A DNA stretch of 64,000 nt. It comes from TMP-86 sp031394735 (GTDB lineage: Bacteria; Pseudomonadota; Gammaproteobacteria; Steroidobacterales; Steroidobacteraceae). Of the stretch, positions 36,055 to 45,322 are shown piece by piece; the first letter of the stretch is position 1, and the number at the start of each line of letters is the position of its first letter. The notes under the pieces were generated by a model. It ran no database searches. It saw only the letters and a program-made list of their open reading frames with translations, and was not told the DNA's origin. Position numbers and translations under genes: made by a program. The stretch covers positions 1 to 64,000 of the forward strand of contig JANMXI010000075.1 in the NCBI GenBank assembly GCA_031394735.1, read 5' to 3'.

Positions 36055-36184
36055 GTGCCATGGGATGTTTTGCATCGTGTGATCTTGCGGCGTGCCTTCG
36101 AAGTTTGCGTGTCGTGTGTTTGAGCCGCGCCTACTGCCTTCGAGTGGCTGACGCCGGCCGCGCTGAAAAAACATTCACCCCGCG
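36055..36184 (+). repeat. Left arm of large inverted repeat
   Basis: About 130 bp, beginning GTGCCATGGGATGTTTTGCA and ending CATTCACCCCGCG. It is the reverse complement, with scattered mismatches, of 36303-36431. A 40-bp block starting GTTTTGCATCGTG is identical in both arms. It contains two copies of TGCCTTCGA in the same orientation. Confidence 0.8.
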
Positions 36185-36302
36185 CTGGCCGCTCGGCCGC
36201 ATGGACTCGTTCGGCGACGCCTTCCACCCACCCACTCACTAATTGGAGTTCGGAGTGGGAGTCGGAATCCTGAAGGCCCGAATACCGCTACGAATTGCCC
36301 GG

Positions 36303-36431
36303 CGTGGGGAGGAATGTTTTCCGGGCGGGCGGCGACAGCCACTCGAAGGCACTAGGCGCGTCTTAAACCTGCGCATACAAAACTTCGAAGGCACGCCGCA
36401 AGATCACACGATGCAAAACTGCCTATGGCAC
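36303..36431 (-). repeat. Right arm of large inverted repeat
   Basis: About 129 bp. Read on the minus strand it begins GTGCCATAGGCAGTTTTGCA and ends CATTCCTCCCCACG. A spacer of about 118 bp separates it from the left arm. Transcribed together, the arms could fold into a long hairpin. Confidence 0.8.
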
Positions 36432-36473
36432 TGACGCGCCGGTCTATCAGGTTACCGCGTCACTGAAGCAAGA

Positions 36474-36504
36474 GCCGCCCGCCCGGAAAATATTTCTCCC
36501 CACG
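36474..36504 (+). repeat. Partial third copy of the intergenic repeat
   Basis: The 31 bases starting GCCGCCCGCCCGGAAAA and ending CTCCCCACG match the last part of the repeat as read on the minus strand of the right arm, with two differences. It lies 40 bp before the parC stop codon. Confidence 0.65.
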
Positions 36505-36544
36505 TTGGCCACCGCCGCTGGAATACGCTCTTAGCTTCCGAAAA

Positions 36545-38794
36545 TTACGTGCCTACTTCCAACCGATCAATCTGCTTATAAGCGCGGGAGAAGCGCTGCC
36601 GCCGCTGGCCTTTCTTGTCGGTGAACTGTTTGAGGTCATCGAACTTGAGGGTCATGGGCGAGCTCTTGCCACTGTAGACGGTCAGAATTTCGCCGGGAGC
36701 GACGACTGCCATCGCGACCAGGTATTCGTCGCGGTCGGCGGATTTTTTGCCGGGGATGCCGAACAGGTTCTGGCCCTTGCCGGCGCTCATCTCCTCGATG
36801 GCATCGCATGGCAACGCCAAGACCTCGCCGTCATCGTTGACGAAGAGGGCGAGTGACTTCGGATTGGCGACGGGCCAGGCGGGAAGCACCTTGGCGTTTT
36901 CCGGCACCTTCAGCACCGACTTGCCCTTTTTGTTGCGCGCATAGAGTTCGGACAGCTTGACCTTGAACCCGTAGCCGGCGTCGCTGGCAACGAGCCAGGT
37001 TTCGTCCGGCTCGCCGATGAGCACGGCCGCGAAGGTCGCGCCGTCGGGCGGATCCACCGTGCCGGAGAGCGGCTCGCCATAGCCGCGCGCTGCGGGCAGC
37101 GAATGCGCATCCAGACTGTACGCGCGGCCGGTCGAGTCGATGAACACTGCCTGCTGTAGATTCTTGCCCTTGGCGGCGGCCTGGAATTCATCGCCGGTCT
37201 TGTAACTCAAGGAGCGCGAGTCGATCTCGTGTCCCTTGGCGGCACGCACCCAACCCAGCCGTGACAACACCACGGTGGTGGGTTCGCTGGTGAGGAGTTC
37301 AGTCTCGGAGATGGCCTGCGCAGCTTCACGTTCGACGAGCTTGGTGCGACGTTCGTCACCGTACTCTTCGGCATCCGTGATCAGTTCATCGCGCACCAGT
37401 TTCTTCAGCCGTGCTTTGCTCTTCAGAATCTTGTCGATTTCATCGCGCTCTTCGGCCAGTTCCTTCTGCTCCTCGCGGATTTTCATCTCTTCCAGGCGCG
37501 CCAGATGCCGCAGCTTGGTTTCGAGGATCGCTTCGGCCTGCTCGTCGGACAGCGCGAAGCGCTTCATCAGCACCGGCTTGGGCTTGTCTTCGGTGCGAAC
37601 GATGCGGATCACTTCGTCAAGATTCAGGTACGCGATCAACAAGCCGTCGAGGATATGCAGGCGCGCATTCAGTTTGGCCAGGCGATGACTCAGACGCCGC
37701 GTCACCGTGTGCATGCGGAATTCGAGCCACTCGAGCAGCAGCGCCTTCAGGCCCATCACCTTCGGCCGGCCGTCCATGCTGATGACGTTCAGGTTGACGC
37801 GGTAGGTGCGCTCCAGATCGGTGGTCGCAAACAGATGCGCCATCATTGCCGGAATATCGACGCGATTGGACTTGGGCACGATGACCAGGCGCGTCGGATT
37901 CTCGTGATCCGACTCATCGCGCAGATCTTCGACCATGGGCAATTTCTTTTGCCGCATCTGGTTCGCTATCTGTTCCAGCACTTTGCTGCCCGACACCTGG
38001 AACGGCAGCGCTTCGATGATGACATCGCCGTCGACCACGTCGTAGGTGGCGCGCGCCCGATAGCCGCCGGTGCCGGTCTCATACATCTGCACCAGATCGT
38101 TGCGCGGCGAGACGATTTCGGCGCCGGTCGGCAGGTCCGGGCCCTTCACGAAGGCCATCAGCTTGCGCGTGGTGAGTTCCGGATCCTCCAGCAGCGCCAC
38201 GCAGGCTTTGACCACTTCGCGCAGGTTGTGCGGTGGAATGTCCGTGGCCATGCCGACGGCGATCCCGGAGCCGCCATTGAGCAGCAGATTGGGCACGCGC
38301 GCCGGCAACAGCGTGGGCTCTTCGAGCGACCCGTCAAAGTTCGGCGCCCAGTCCACCGTGCCCTGCTCCAGTTCCTGCAACAGCAGCGAGGCATAGCGCG
38401 TAAGACGCGATTCGGTGTAACGCATCGCGGCGAAGGATTTTGGATCATCCGCCGATCCCCAGTTACCCTGCCCGTCGACGATCGGGTAGCGGTACGCGAA
38501 ATCCTGCGCCATGTGCACCATGGCCTCGTAACAGGCGGAATCTCCGTGCGGATGAAATTTGCCGATGACATCACCGACGGTACGCGCGGATTTCTTGTGC
38601 TTGGCGCCGGCCGCCAGGCTCAACTCGCTCATCGCGTACACGATGCGCCGCTGCACTGGCTTCAGACCATCGCCGATATGTGGGAGCGCGCGGTCGAGGA
38701 TCACGTACATCGAATAATCGAGGTAGGCCTTTTCCGTAAACGCTCGCAGCGTCTGTTTTTCGATGCCCTCGAAATTCAGTTCCTGGTCCTTCAT
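36545..38794 (-). CDS. parC: DNA topoisomerase IV subunit A
   Basis: A 749-residue subunit that breaks and rejoins DNA to unlink daughter chromosomes. The catalytic Tyr is in FAAMRYTESRLTRYA. The quinolone-resistance region reads GKFHPHGDSACYEAM, with Ser86 and Glu90 in the susceptible form. The tower and coiled-coil domains are followed by a C-terminal beta-pinwheel. The length is normal. It directly follows parE (stop to start separated by 0-1 bp), an operon arrangement that differs from E. coli but is seen elsewhere. Confidence 0.97.
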   Translation of the reverse strand: MKDQELNFEGIEKQTLRAFTEKAYLDYSMYVILDRALPHIGDGLKPVQRRIVYAMSELSLAAGAKHKKSARTVGDVIGKFHPHGDSACYEAMVHMAQDFAYRYPIVDGQGNWGSADDPKSFAAMRYTESRLTRYASLLLQELEQGTVDWAPNFDGSLEEPTLLPARVPNLLLNGGSGIAVGMATDIPPHNLREVVKACVALLEDPELTTRKLMAFVKGPDLPTGAEIVSPRNDLVQMYETGTGGYRARATYDVVDGDVIIEALPFQVSGSKVLEQIANQMRQKKLPMVEDLRDESDHENPTRLVIVPKSNRVDIPAMMAHLFATTDLERTYRVNLNVISMDGRPKVMGLKALLLEWLEFRMHTVTRRLSHRLAKLNARLHILDGLLIAYLNLDEVIRIVRTEDKPKPVLMKRFALSDEQAEAILETKLRHLARLEEMKIREEQKELAEERDEIDKILKSKARLKKLVRDELITDAEEYGDERRTKLVEREAAQAISETELLTSEPTTVVLSRLGWVRAAKGHEIDSRSLSYKTGDEFQAAAKGKNLQQAVFIDSTGRAYSLDAHSLPAARGYGEPLSGTVDPPDGATFAAVLIGEPDETWLVASDAGYGFKVKLSELYARNKKGKSVLKVPENAKVLPAWPVANPKSLALFVNDDGEVLALPCDAIEEMSAGKGQNLFGIPGKKSADRDEYLVAMAVVAPGEILTVYSGKSSPMTLKFDDLKQFTDKKGQRRQRFSRAYKQIDRLEVGT

Positions 38795-40687
38795 TTAGAC
38801 TTGTGCTTCCGCAAGATTGCCGTTGTCTTCCAACCATTGACGCCGGTCCGCGGCTCGCTTCTTGGCCAGCAGCATGTCCACCAATTGATCGGTGTCGTCT
38901 TTCGCCGCAATGGTGAGTTGCACGAGACGACGAGTGGCGGGCGCCATGGTGGTTTCACGCAATTGCAGCGGGTTCATTTCGCCCAGACCTTTGAAGCGCG
39001 TGACCACCGGCTTGGTGCGCGGGTTGTCGGCCGCGATGCGTTTGATGGCGCGCTCGCGCTCAGCTTCATCAATGGCGTAGATCACTTCCTTGCCCGCATC
39101 AATCCGGAACAGCGGCGGCATGCAGATGTACACATGGCCCGCCAGCACCAGCGGCCGGTAATGACGCAGGAACAACGCGCATAACAAGGTGGCGATATGC
39201 TGACCGTCGCTGTCGGCGTCCGCGAGAATGCAGATCTTGTGATAGCGCAGATTCGTCAGATCGCCGACACCAGGGTCCACGCCCAGCGCCACGCTGATGT
39301 CGTGCACTTCCTGCGACTGCATGACGGCGCCGGATTCGACTTCCCAGGTATTCAGGATCTTGCCCCGCAGCGGCATGATGGCCTGCGTGACGCGATCACG
39401 CGCCTGCTTTGCTGAGCCGCCGGCCGAATCGCCCTCGACCAGAAACAATTCGCCGCGCGCCGGATCCTGACTGACGCAATCGGCCAGCTTGCCCGGCAAT
39501 GCAGGTCCTGCGACGACGCGCTTACGCGCGACCTTCTGGCTGTCTTTCAGGCGCTGCTGCGCGCTCGCGATCGCAAGCTGCGCGATCTGTTCGCCCGCCT
39601 CCGAATGCTGGTTCAGCCACAACGCGAACGCATCCTTGATGACACCTTGCACGATGCCGGCGGCCTCGCGTGAGGACAGCCGTTCCTTGGTCTGGCCGGC
39701 GAACTGCGGTTCGCGCATTTTCACCGACAACACGAAACTCACGCCGTCCCAGACATCTTCCGGCGCCAGCTTCAGGCCGCGCGGCACGAGATTGCGGAAT
39801 TCGCAGAACTCGCGCACCGCATCCGAGGCGCCGGCGCGCAGTCCGTTGACATGCGTACCGCCCTCGATGGTGGGAATCAGATTCACGTAGCTTTCGGTGA
39901 CCGCCTGCGCCGACTCCAGCACCCAGGCGAACGCCCAATCCACGGTGCCGCCGTCGATGTCACGCGTGCCGTAAAAAGTTTCGGCCGGCAGCCACTGCCC
40001 CTTGCCCAATTCCTCGGCGAGGTATTGATGCAGGCCGCCGGTGTAGAACCAATCGTCCTTCTCGCCGTTGATTTCATTCAGCAACGTGACCCGCAGACCC
40101 GGACACAGCACTGCCTTGGCGCGCAGCACCTGCTTGAGCCGCGGCACCGCAAACTTGTCGGTATCGAAATATTGCGGATCGGGCCAGAACCGCACCGTCG
40201 TGCCCGATTTGGATTTGGAAACATCACCCACGACTTCGAGCTTGGACTTGAGCCGTCCACCGGCAAAGCTGATGTTGTATTCCTTGCCGTTGCGACGGAC
40301 CCAGCATTCCAGATTCTTCGACAGGGCGTTGACCACCGACACGCCGACGCCGTGCAGACCACCGGAGTGCTTGTAGGTCTGATCGTTGAATTTGCCACCC
40401 GCATGCAGACGCGTGAGGATCAGCTCGACGCCGCTGATCTTCTCTTTGGGATGAATGTCCACGGGCATGCCGCGGCCATCGTCCTCGACCTGCAACGATC
40501 CGTCCTTGAACACGGTGACGCTGATGTTCTCGCAATGCCCGGCCAGCGCCTCATCGACGCTGTTGTCGATGACTTCGTGCGCGAGGTGATTCGGCCGCGT
40601 CGTGTCGGTGTACATGCCGGGACGACGGCGCACCGGGTCCAGGCCGCTGAGCACTTCGATGTCGGAAGCTGTGTAAGTCGATGCCAT
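38795..40687 (-). CDS. parE: DNA topoisomerase IV subunit B
   Basis: A 630-residue ATPase subunit. GHKL motifs are EVIDNSVDEALAGH, DDGRGMPVDIHP and KHSGGLHGVGVSVVNAL. The TOPRIM domain has LVEGDSAGGSAKQARD and the PLRGKILN and DADSDGQHIATLL metal-binding parts. ATG at 40687 matches the family start; 15 extra upstream residues in frame are unlikely. It is the first gene of the parE-parC unit, 117 bp from a divergent small gene. Confidence 0.97.
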   Translation of the reverse strand: MASTYTASDIEVLSGLDPVRRRPGMYTDTTRPNHLAHEVIDNSVDEALAGHCENISVTVFKDGSLQVEDDGRGMPVDIHPKEKISGVELILTRLHAGGKFNDQTYKHSGGLHGVGVSVVNALSKNLECWVRRNGKEYNISFAGGRLKSKLEVVGDVSKSKSGTTVRFWPDPQYFDTDKFAVPRLKQVLRAKAVLCPGLRVTLLNEINGEKDDWFYTGGLHQYLAEELGKGQWLPAETFYGTRDIDGGTVDWAFAWVLESAQAVTESYVNLIPTIEGGTHVNGLRAGASDAVREFCEFRNLVPRGLKLAPEDVWDGVSFVLSVKMREPQFAGQTKERLSSREAAGIVQGVIKDAFALWLNQHSEAGEQIAQLAIASAQQRLKDSQKVARKRVVAGPALPGKLADCVSQDPARGELFLVEGDSAGGSAKQARDRVTQAIMPLRGKILNTWEVESGAVMQSQEVHDISVALGVDPGVGDLTNLRYHKICILADADSDGQHIATLLCALFLRHYRPLVLAGHVYICMPPLFRIDAGKEVIYAIDEAERERAIKRIAADNPRTKPVVTRFKGLGEMNPLQLRETTMAPATRRLVQLTIAAKDDTDQLVDMLLAKKRAADRRQWLEDNGNLAEAQV

Positions 40688-40804
40688 CAGTTGATACGCA
40701 CGTTTGTGATGGCGGCGGAGTCTATCACGCACACGCGTTCAGCAAAGACGTGCAAACGTCCTGATCTGGCAGTCCGAGGTCAAATCCGCTATCGTGCTTC
40801 GGGC

Positions 40805-41071
40805 ATGGGCATCTCCAACGTTCAGAACATGACCCGCTCGGTTCCGCAGTCGCCGCAGCCCTACGGCGTGCGCGTGCGCCTTAAAGTAGGCGATCCTTTC
40901 GCCAAATTGCTGGGCGCCGACTGGCAGACCACGCATTGGTACTTCACGGTGACCGACCGCGATCTGGCACTGGAGCAGATGTCGCGCCGCCACGAGTATT
41001 CGCGCATCGGCGATGAACCGGCCCTGGTGTTCGAGAAGGTCGAGAATCTGGCTCAAAGCCGCTGGCTTTGA
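40805..41071 (+). CDS. Conserved small hypothetical protein next to parE
   Basis: An 88-residue protein. Its core is YGVRVRLKVGDPFAKLLG, then WYFTVTDRDLALEQMSRRHE and ALVFEKVENLA. Short proteins of this kind (RV.L..GDPF..L.G..W, then MSRRHEYSR.GD.P) recur near parE in gammaproteobacteria, as far as I recall. No function is known. ATG at 40805 is chosen because the conserved part follows closely. The frame upstream is antisense to parE. Confidence 0.65.
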   Translation: MGISNVQNMTRSVPQSPQPYGVRVRLKVGDPFAKLLGADWQTTHWYFTVTDRDLALEQMSRRHEYSRIGDEPALVFEKVENLAQSRWL

Positions 41072-41090
41072 GCGATCGCGCCGGCGCACG

Positions 41091-43325
41091 CTAAAAAGTG
41101 CGGCCCAGAAACAGATAGAACGCGCTGCTGCCGGCTTCATCGTAGCCGGCGCCCAGATACAAAGGTCCGAGCAGTGTATCCAGCCCGAGGAACAACGCCG
41201 CATCCTTGTGCGCCGAGTCGAAGCTCATGTCGCCGCGCTTGTTCCAGGCATTGCCCACTTCCAGCGCGAGGCCCAGATACGCTGGAAAATCCAGCAAGCC
41301 CTGGCCACCCCGGCCGATTTTGCGGAAGTAGATGGCGCGGGTGATCGCGTAATGCTGGCCGGTGACCGACTGCGGCGGACGGCCCGATAAATTGAAAAAA
41401 CCACCGAGGGTGTACAAATCCTGGATCGGCGTCGCGCCGTCCACGCTCAGAGTCGTGCCGAAGGTGGTCCATGACACCAGAGAATTGCGGCCGCGTGAGC
41501 CGGCGACCAGCCAATCGGTCTGCAGACGGTCGGCGCGGATATCGGCGCCCAGACCGGTGCGCTGACCGTTCCATTGGATGCTGAAGGTCTGACCCTGGCG
41601 CGGGAAGTCCAGATTGTCGAGACGATCGTAGCTGAACTTGAAAAACAGCTCGCCCGACTGAAAGCGCTCCACCGGCAACGCGCGGTCGCCAAGCCGTACC
41701 CGCGCAACACCGCTGCCAAAATGCACGCCGCTGCGTATCTCGCCCCAATTGCCGAGGTCGCGTCCAAAATCGAGATCTGCCTGTGAATTGCGTACGCGGT
41801 ATTCCGCGATGCGCACCTCCTGGTCATAGATCGGCAGGCTGCGTACTTCGGATCGCAAACTGGGCGCGAGAAACCAGCGCCGGTCCGCGGTCAGCGGCTG
41901 ATAGAACTCGGAGGATGCCTTTGGATTCTCGCCGATCTGCAGATCGGTCAACCACTCGCCGCCGAGCCGGTTGATCTCGGTGACGATGAATCGTGCCGCC
42001 GCGTTGTAACTGCTGTTGCCCTGAAAATCGTCCTGAAGGTTGAGCCCGAAGCGGATGTAGTTCGGACCCCAGGATTTGCGGCGCGCGTGGACTTCGATAC
42101 CGGTCTGGTCGTCGTTGCCGACCTTGCGTTTGACGATGGCGTAGTCGAGGGATTCAAAATTATCCAGCCCATACAGGTCGGTCAGTCCTTCGCCGAGCTG
42201 TTTGACGTCGAGCGGCTTGCCCAGCAGCGGCTGCATGGCCGCCATGATGGTGGGCGCATAGCGTTTGGAGAGCGGATCGATGCTCACGAAATCGATGCGC
42301 GGCGTCTGCGGCGAGCGCGCGCCGCGACGCTGTTTGTAACGGGCGTAATCCTCGTCGCTCACACTTAAGGTAGCTAGAGCCGGGCTCAAGGAACGCGCAG
42401 CGGTCTCGCCCCGCTCGATTGCCTTGGCTGCCGACGAAAAATCCGTCGATGCCATATCGAACAAATCCGGCTCGATCAACACATCGCGCTTTGACAGCGT
42501 GGCCTTCTGCCGTTCCGCATCGCGCCGCACCAGGATGGCCAGCATTTGATTGGAGACCGCCAGCGCCGACTCGAGATGATCGCGAGTCTGCAACTGGAAG
42601 CTCACGTCCACCACCAGCAGGATGTCGGCGCCCATGGCCCGCGCCACATCCATCGGCAGATTTTCCGACAAACCGCCGTCGACGAGCAGCGCGCCATCGC
42701 GTTCGACCGGCGCAAATACGCCCGGTGCGGACATGCTGGCGCGCATCGCGGCTGCCAGATCGCCCTGATCCATGAGCACGCCTCGACCGGTTTCAAGATT
42801 GGTGGCAACGGCTCGGAACGGCGTCGGCATTTCATCGAAGCGGGTTCGATCGCTGACCTGCAGGGTCATGCTGCGCAACATCTGCTGCAACTTCTGCCCT
42901 TGCACCAACCCTCGCGGGAGCAGGAGGTGCCCGTGCTTCAAGCCCAGCGGGAAACGCACCAGAAAGTTGCGATCGTCCTGCTTGCGTCGAAACGCCAGAT
43001 CACGGCGCGACGGACGGTCGCGAAACGCGTCCTGCCAATCCAGGGAGCGAACCACGGATTCGATCTCGCGCGAGTCCATTCCGGATGCATACAGTCCGCC
43101 GACTACCGCGCCGACGCTGGTGCCGGCGATGCAGTCAACCGGAATCTTGAGATCTTCGAGAACTTTGAGCACGCCGATATGGGCAAAGCCGCGTGCACCG
43201 CCGCCGGACAGCACCAGACCGACGCGCGGCCGGCCAGGATTCAAGTCAGTATTGCAGCCGCCCGTGACCTGCGTGAACGCCGCGGCCGGAAAGCACAGCA
43301 TCAAGGCTAGAAAAACACGCGGCAT
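41091..43325 (-). CDS. Patatin-like phospholipase with C-terminal beta-barrel (PlpD-like, type Vd)
   Basis: A 744-residue exported protein. It has a signal peptide (PRVFLALMLCFPAAAFTQ), then a patatin domain with the oxyanion loop VLSGGGARGFAHIGVLK, nucleophile Ser in AGTSVGAVVGG, and the Asp of the Ser-Asp dyad in LLVDGGLSENLP. A POTRA-like domain (about residues 330-400) leads into a BamA/TpsB-like barrel that ends in aromatic Phe (YLFLGRTF). This is the layout of PlpD of Pseudomonas, a type Vd autotransporter with phospholipase A1 activity. ATG 43325 is preferred to TTG 43352. Confidence 0.9.
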   Translation of the reverse strand: MPRVFLALMLCFPAAAFTQVTGGCNTDLNPGRPRVGLVLSGGGARGFAHIGVLKVLEDLKIPVDCIAGTSVGAVVGGLYASGMDSREIESVVRSLDWQDAFRDRPSRRDLAFRRKQDDRNFLVRFPLGLKHGHLLLPRGLVQGQKLQQMLRSMTLQVSDRTRFDEMPTPFRAVATNLETGRGVLMDQGDLAAAMRASMSAPGVFAPVERDGALLVDGGLSENLPMDVARAMGADILLVVDVSFQLQTRDHLESALAVSNQMLAILVRRDAERQKATLSKRDVLIEPDLFDMASTDFSSAAKAIERGETAARSLSPALATLSVSDEDYARYKQRRGARSPQTPRIDFVSIDPLSKRYAPTIMAAMQPLLGKPLDVKQLGEGLTDLYGLDNFESLDYAIVKRKVGNDDQTGIEVHARRKSWGPNYIRFGLNLQDDFQGNSSYNAAARFIVTEINRLGGEWLTDLQIGENPKASSEFYQPLTADRRWFLAPSLRSEVRSLPIYDQEVRIAEYRVRNSQADLDFGRDLGNWGEIRSGVHFGSGVARVRLGDRALPVERFQSGELFFKFSYDRLDNLDFPRQGQTFSIQWNGQRTGLGADIRADRLQTDWLVAGSRGRNSLVSWTTFGTTLSVDGATPIQDLYTLGGFFNLSGRPPQSVTGQHYAITRAIYFRKIGRGGQGLLDFPAYLGLALEVGNAWNKRGDMSFDSAHKDAALFLGLDTLLGPLYLGAGYDEAGSSAFYLFLGRTF

Positions 43326-43385
43326 GTTGGGGCGGCAGTTTATCACGGTCAACCGACCGCCCCCGCCGCAACAGACGCGCTCGCG

Positions 43386-45209
43386 CTATTGAAGCACGAC
43401 ACTGATCGCCGACGCGGTGAGCGTGTTCGTCGTCGCGTCATACCGGCCGTTGGCCACGACGCGTGCGATCGATTTGGCTGCCGTCGTCGTGGTGTTCAGT
43501 TCCGTCACAAAATCGGCGAATTTGCTGAATACTTTGATGCCCGCCGCAGCGCTGCCGATAGCGAAGCTGCTGCGTCCCGTGGTGCTTGCCACGATCGTCG
43601 GACTCGCGGGCAGCGTGGTCAGGTCGGTGCTCTGCGGACCCAGGTTCAGCGCGTGCAGGGTGCCTAGATTCGGATCGGCCAGATCGATGATCACCGAGGT
43701 GCTGCTGACGGTCGCGAACGGCGTCTTGGAACCGCCATTGATGAATTCAACCTGCAGTCGCGAGTCGAGCGTCGCAGCGGCGGCAAGACCACCGGCGGTA
43801 AAGTCGGGTGGCGCGGCGCCAAAGGCTGTGACAAACCCAGTGCCGGCCGCATACAACCCCACCAGCGTGACATTGTCGACGGCATCCGTGCTCAGCTTGT
43901 AATTGGCGATGTCCGAAATCTGGGTGGCGCCGGTCCCTGCGAAATTGAACGCGCTGGCGGGCCATTCGTTGATGCCCAGCAGATCGAGGGTGGCGGTACC
44001 CACGCCGCCGGCGAGGACGGTGCCCCAAACGCGCGAAGGAACCACCCGCACGCGGCCTGCGGACGCATCCAGCGCAACGACACCGCTGGTCACCTTGGAT
44101 TGACCCAGCGCAATGATCTGCTGTCCGACCGATACATCTTGTTTATCGACGCCCGTAGCGGTGGGTTTGCCGTCGATGCTGACTACCGTGGCGGCAGCCA
44201 GCTTCACCGTTGCGTCCGCTGGATAGTAGGTGAACCCGCCAACGCGCAGACTCAAGGTGGCGCCACGCAGGGTCAGCGTGTCGCCGGTGCGTGCAACGAC
44301 GGTCCCTTCGATGCGATCCGCCGTCCCGCTTTCGACGGCCGTGCCGATGTAAGCCTGCGTCAACGTAAACGTACCGGCGCTCGCATCCGGCGCATAGGTC
44401 GTATAGGCCGAGGTGATATTGCCGGTGCCGAGGTTGGTGACCGCCGTGATACCGTCGGCGCCGATAAAGCCGAAATTGTCGATGACATAGCTCGTCGTGG
44501 GTGTCGAGAACAACGTCAGCGACCCCAGACTGTTGGCCTCATCCAGGAACGGCCGGACATAGACCGTATAGGTCCCTTGCAACGAGTTGTAGCTCACCAG
44601 CGGACCGCGTATGCGAATCGCTTTGGTGGTGCTCGGATTGTTGTCCACGGTCACGAACGGCGTCGCCGTCACCGTGATCGGGGAGGTCGTCAGATTGATG
44701 CGATTCGACGCCGCCAGGTTGAAATCCATGTTCAACCGCTGCGCGCCGCTCTGCGCGATGACCAGTGGATTGGCGGGATCGAACGTCACGACCACGCTCA
44801 CCGTCGTCAACGCCGCGCCCGTGCCGCCCACCACCTTGGTGGCCGTGGGAACTCCGTTCACATTCACGAACACCGCGGCATTGGTGTAATCCAGCGCGAT
44901 GGTGGCCGAGGTGTAGGTGCCGACGGGCACACTGGTGCTGCTGACCATTTCGGAAATGTCGGACAACTTGGCGAAATCAACGGTTTCGGCGGCCGATACG
45001 CCGCTCACCACCGTGCCGTCCGAACGCTTCAGCGTCATCGAGGTCACGATGACTTTGTAGCTGGTGAAATCCCCATTGCTGTCGGTATAGGTGACGAAGG
45101 CATTGCCGTAGCCGTTGTTGTAGTTCTGGCGCTTTCCGCATCCGGCGGCCAGCAGCGTCACGCTCACCAGGGCCAGCGCGAGGACAATACGTTGAACGGT
45201 CGAATGCAT
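43386..45209 (-). CDS. DUF4382-type lipoprotein
   Basis: A 607-residue protein with a lipoprotein signal (LALALVSVTLLAAGCGK, lipobox LAAGC). A DUF4382-like beta-rich domain follows: FTSYKVIVTSMTLKRSDG, VDFAKLSDISEMVSS, VPVGTYTSATIALDY. The rest is repetitive Thr/Val/Gly-rich beta sequence with VDNVTLVGLYAAGTGF-type segments. Function is unknown; such proteins are anchored in the outer membrane or at the periplasmic face. ATG at 45209 places the lipobox Cys at a normal distance; the 11-residue extension upstream is not needed. Confidence 0.75.
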   Translation of the reverse strand: MHSTVQRIVLALALVSVTLLAAGCGKRQNYNNGYGNAFVTYTDSNGDFTSYKVIVTSMTLKRSDGTVVSGVSAAETVDFAKLSDISEMVSSTSVPVGTYTSATIALDYTNAAVFVNVNGVPTATKVVGGTGAALTTVSVVVTFDPANPLVIAQSGAQRLNMDFNLAASNRINLTTSPITVTATPFVTVDNNPSTTKAIRIRGPLVSYNSLQGTYTVYVRPFLDEANSLGSLTLFSTPTTSYVIDNFGFIGADGITAVTNLGTGNITSAYTTYAPDASAGTFTLTQAYIGTAVESGTADRIEGTVVARTGDTLTLRGATLSLRVGGFTYYPADATVKLAAATVVSIDGKPTATGVDKQDVSVGQQIIALGQSKVTSGVVALDASAGRVRVVPSRVWGTVLAGGVGTATLDLLGINEWPASAFNFAGTGATQISDIANYKLSTDAVDNVTLVGLYAAGTGFVTAFGAAPPDFTAGGLAAAATLDSRLQVEFINGGSKTPFATVSSTSVIIDLADPNLGTLHALNLGPQSTDLTTLPASPTIVASTTGRSSFAIGSAAAGIKVFSKFADFVTELNTTTTAAKSIARVVANGRYDATTNTLTASAISVVLQ

Positions 45210-45322
45210 ATCAAGACACCTGGTTATAAGTTCAAAGCGCAAATGTGGCTCACGCCTTTGGAAGGCGCGCGGCGTAATTCGTTCCCTTCAAAAGTGAGGA
45301 AGCCTGCTGTAGCGGACCCAAG

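Larger units (their letters stand above)
35947..36544. other. 598-bp intergenic region built of repeats
   Basis: No gene is recognisable between the FimX-like gene and parC. The region is dominated by an inverted repeat pair with arms of about 130 bp and a third, partial copy. A small palindrome, GGGATGGCCATCCC, lies about 25 bp after the FimX-like stop. Open frames here are interrupted by the repeats and have no family motifs. Confidence 0.6.

Noticed and set aside
37505..39184. 559-codon plus-strand open frame over parC and parE
   Set aside because: It is antisense to well-conserved genes and has no recognisable domain.
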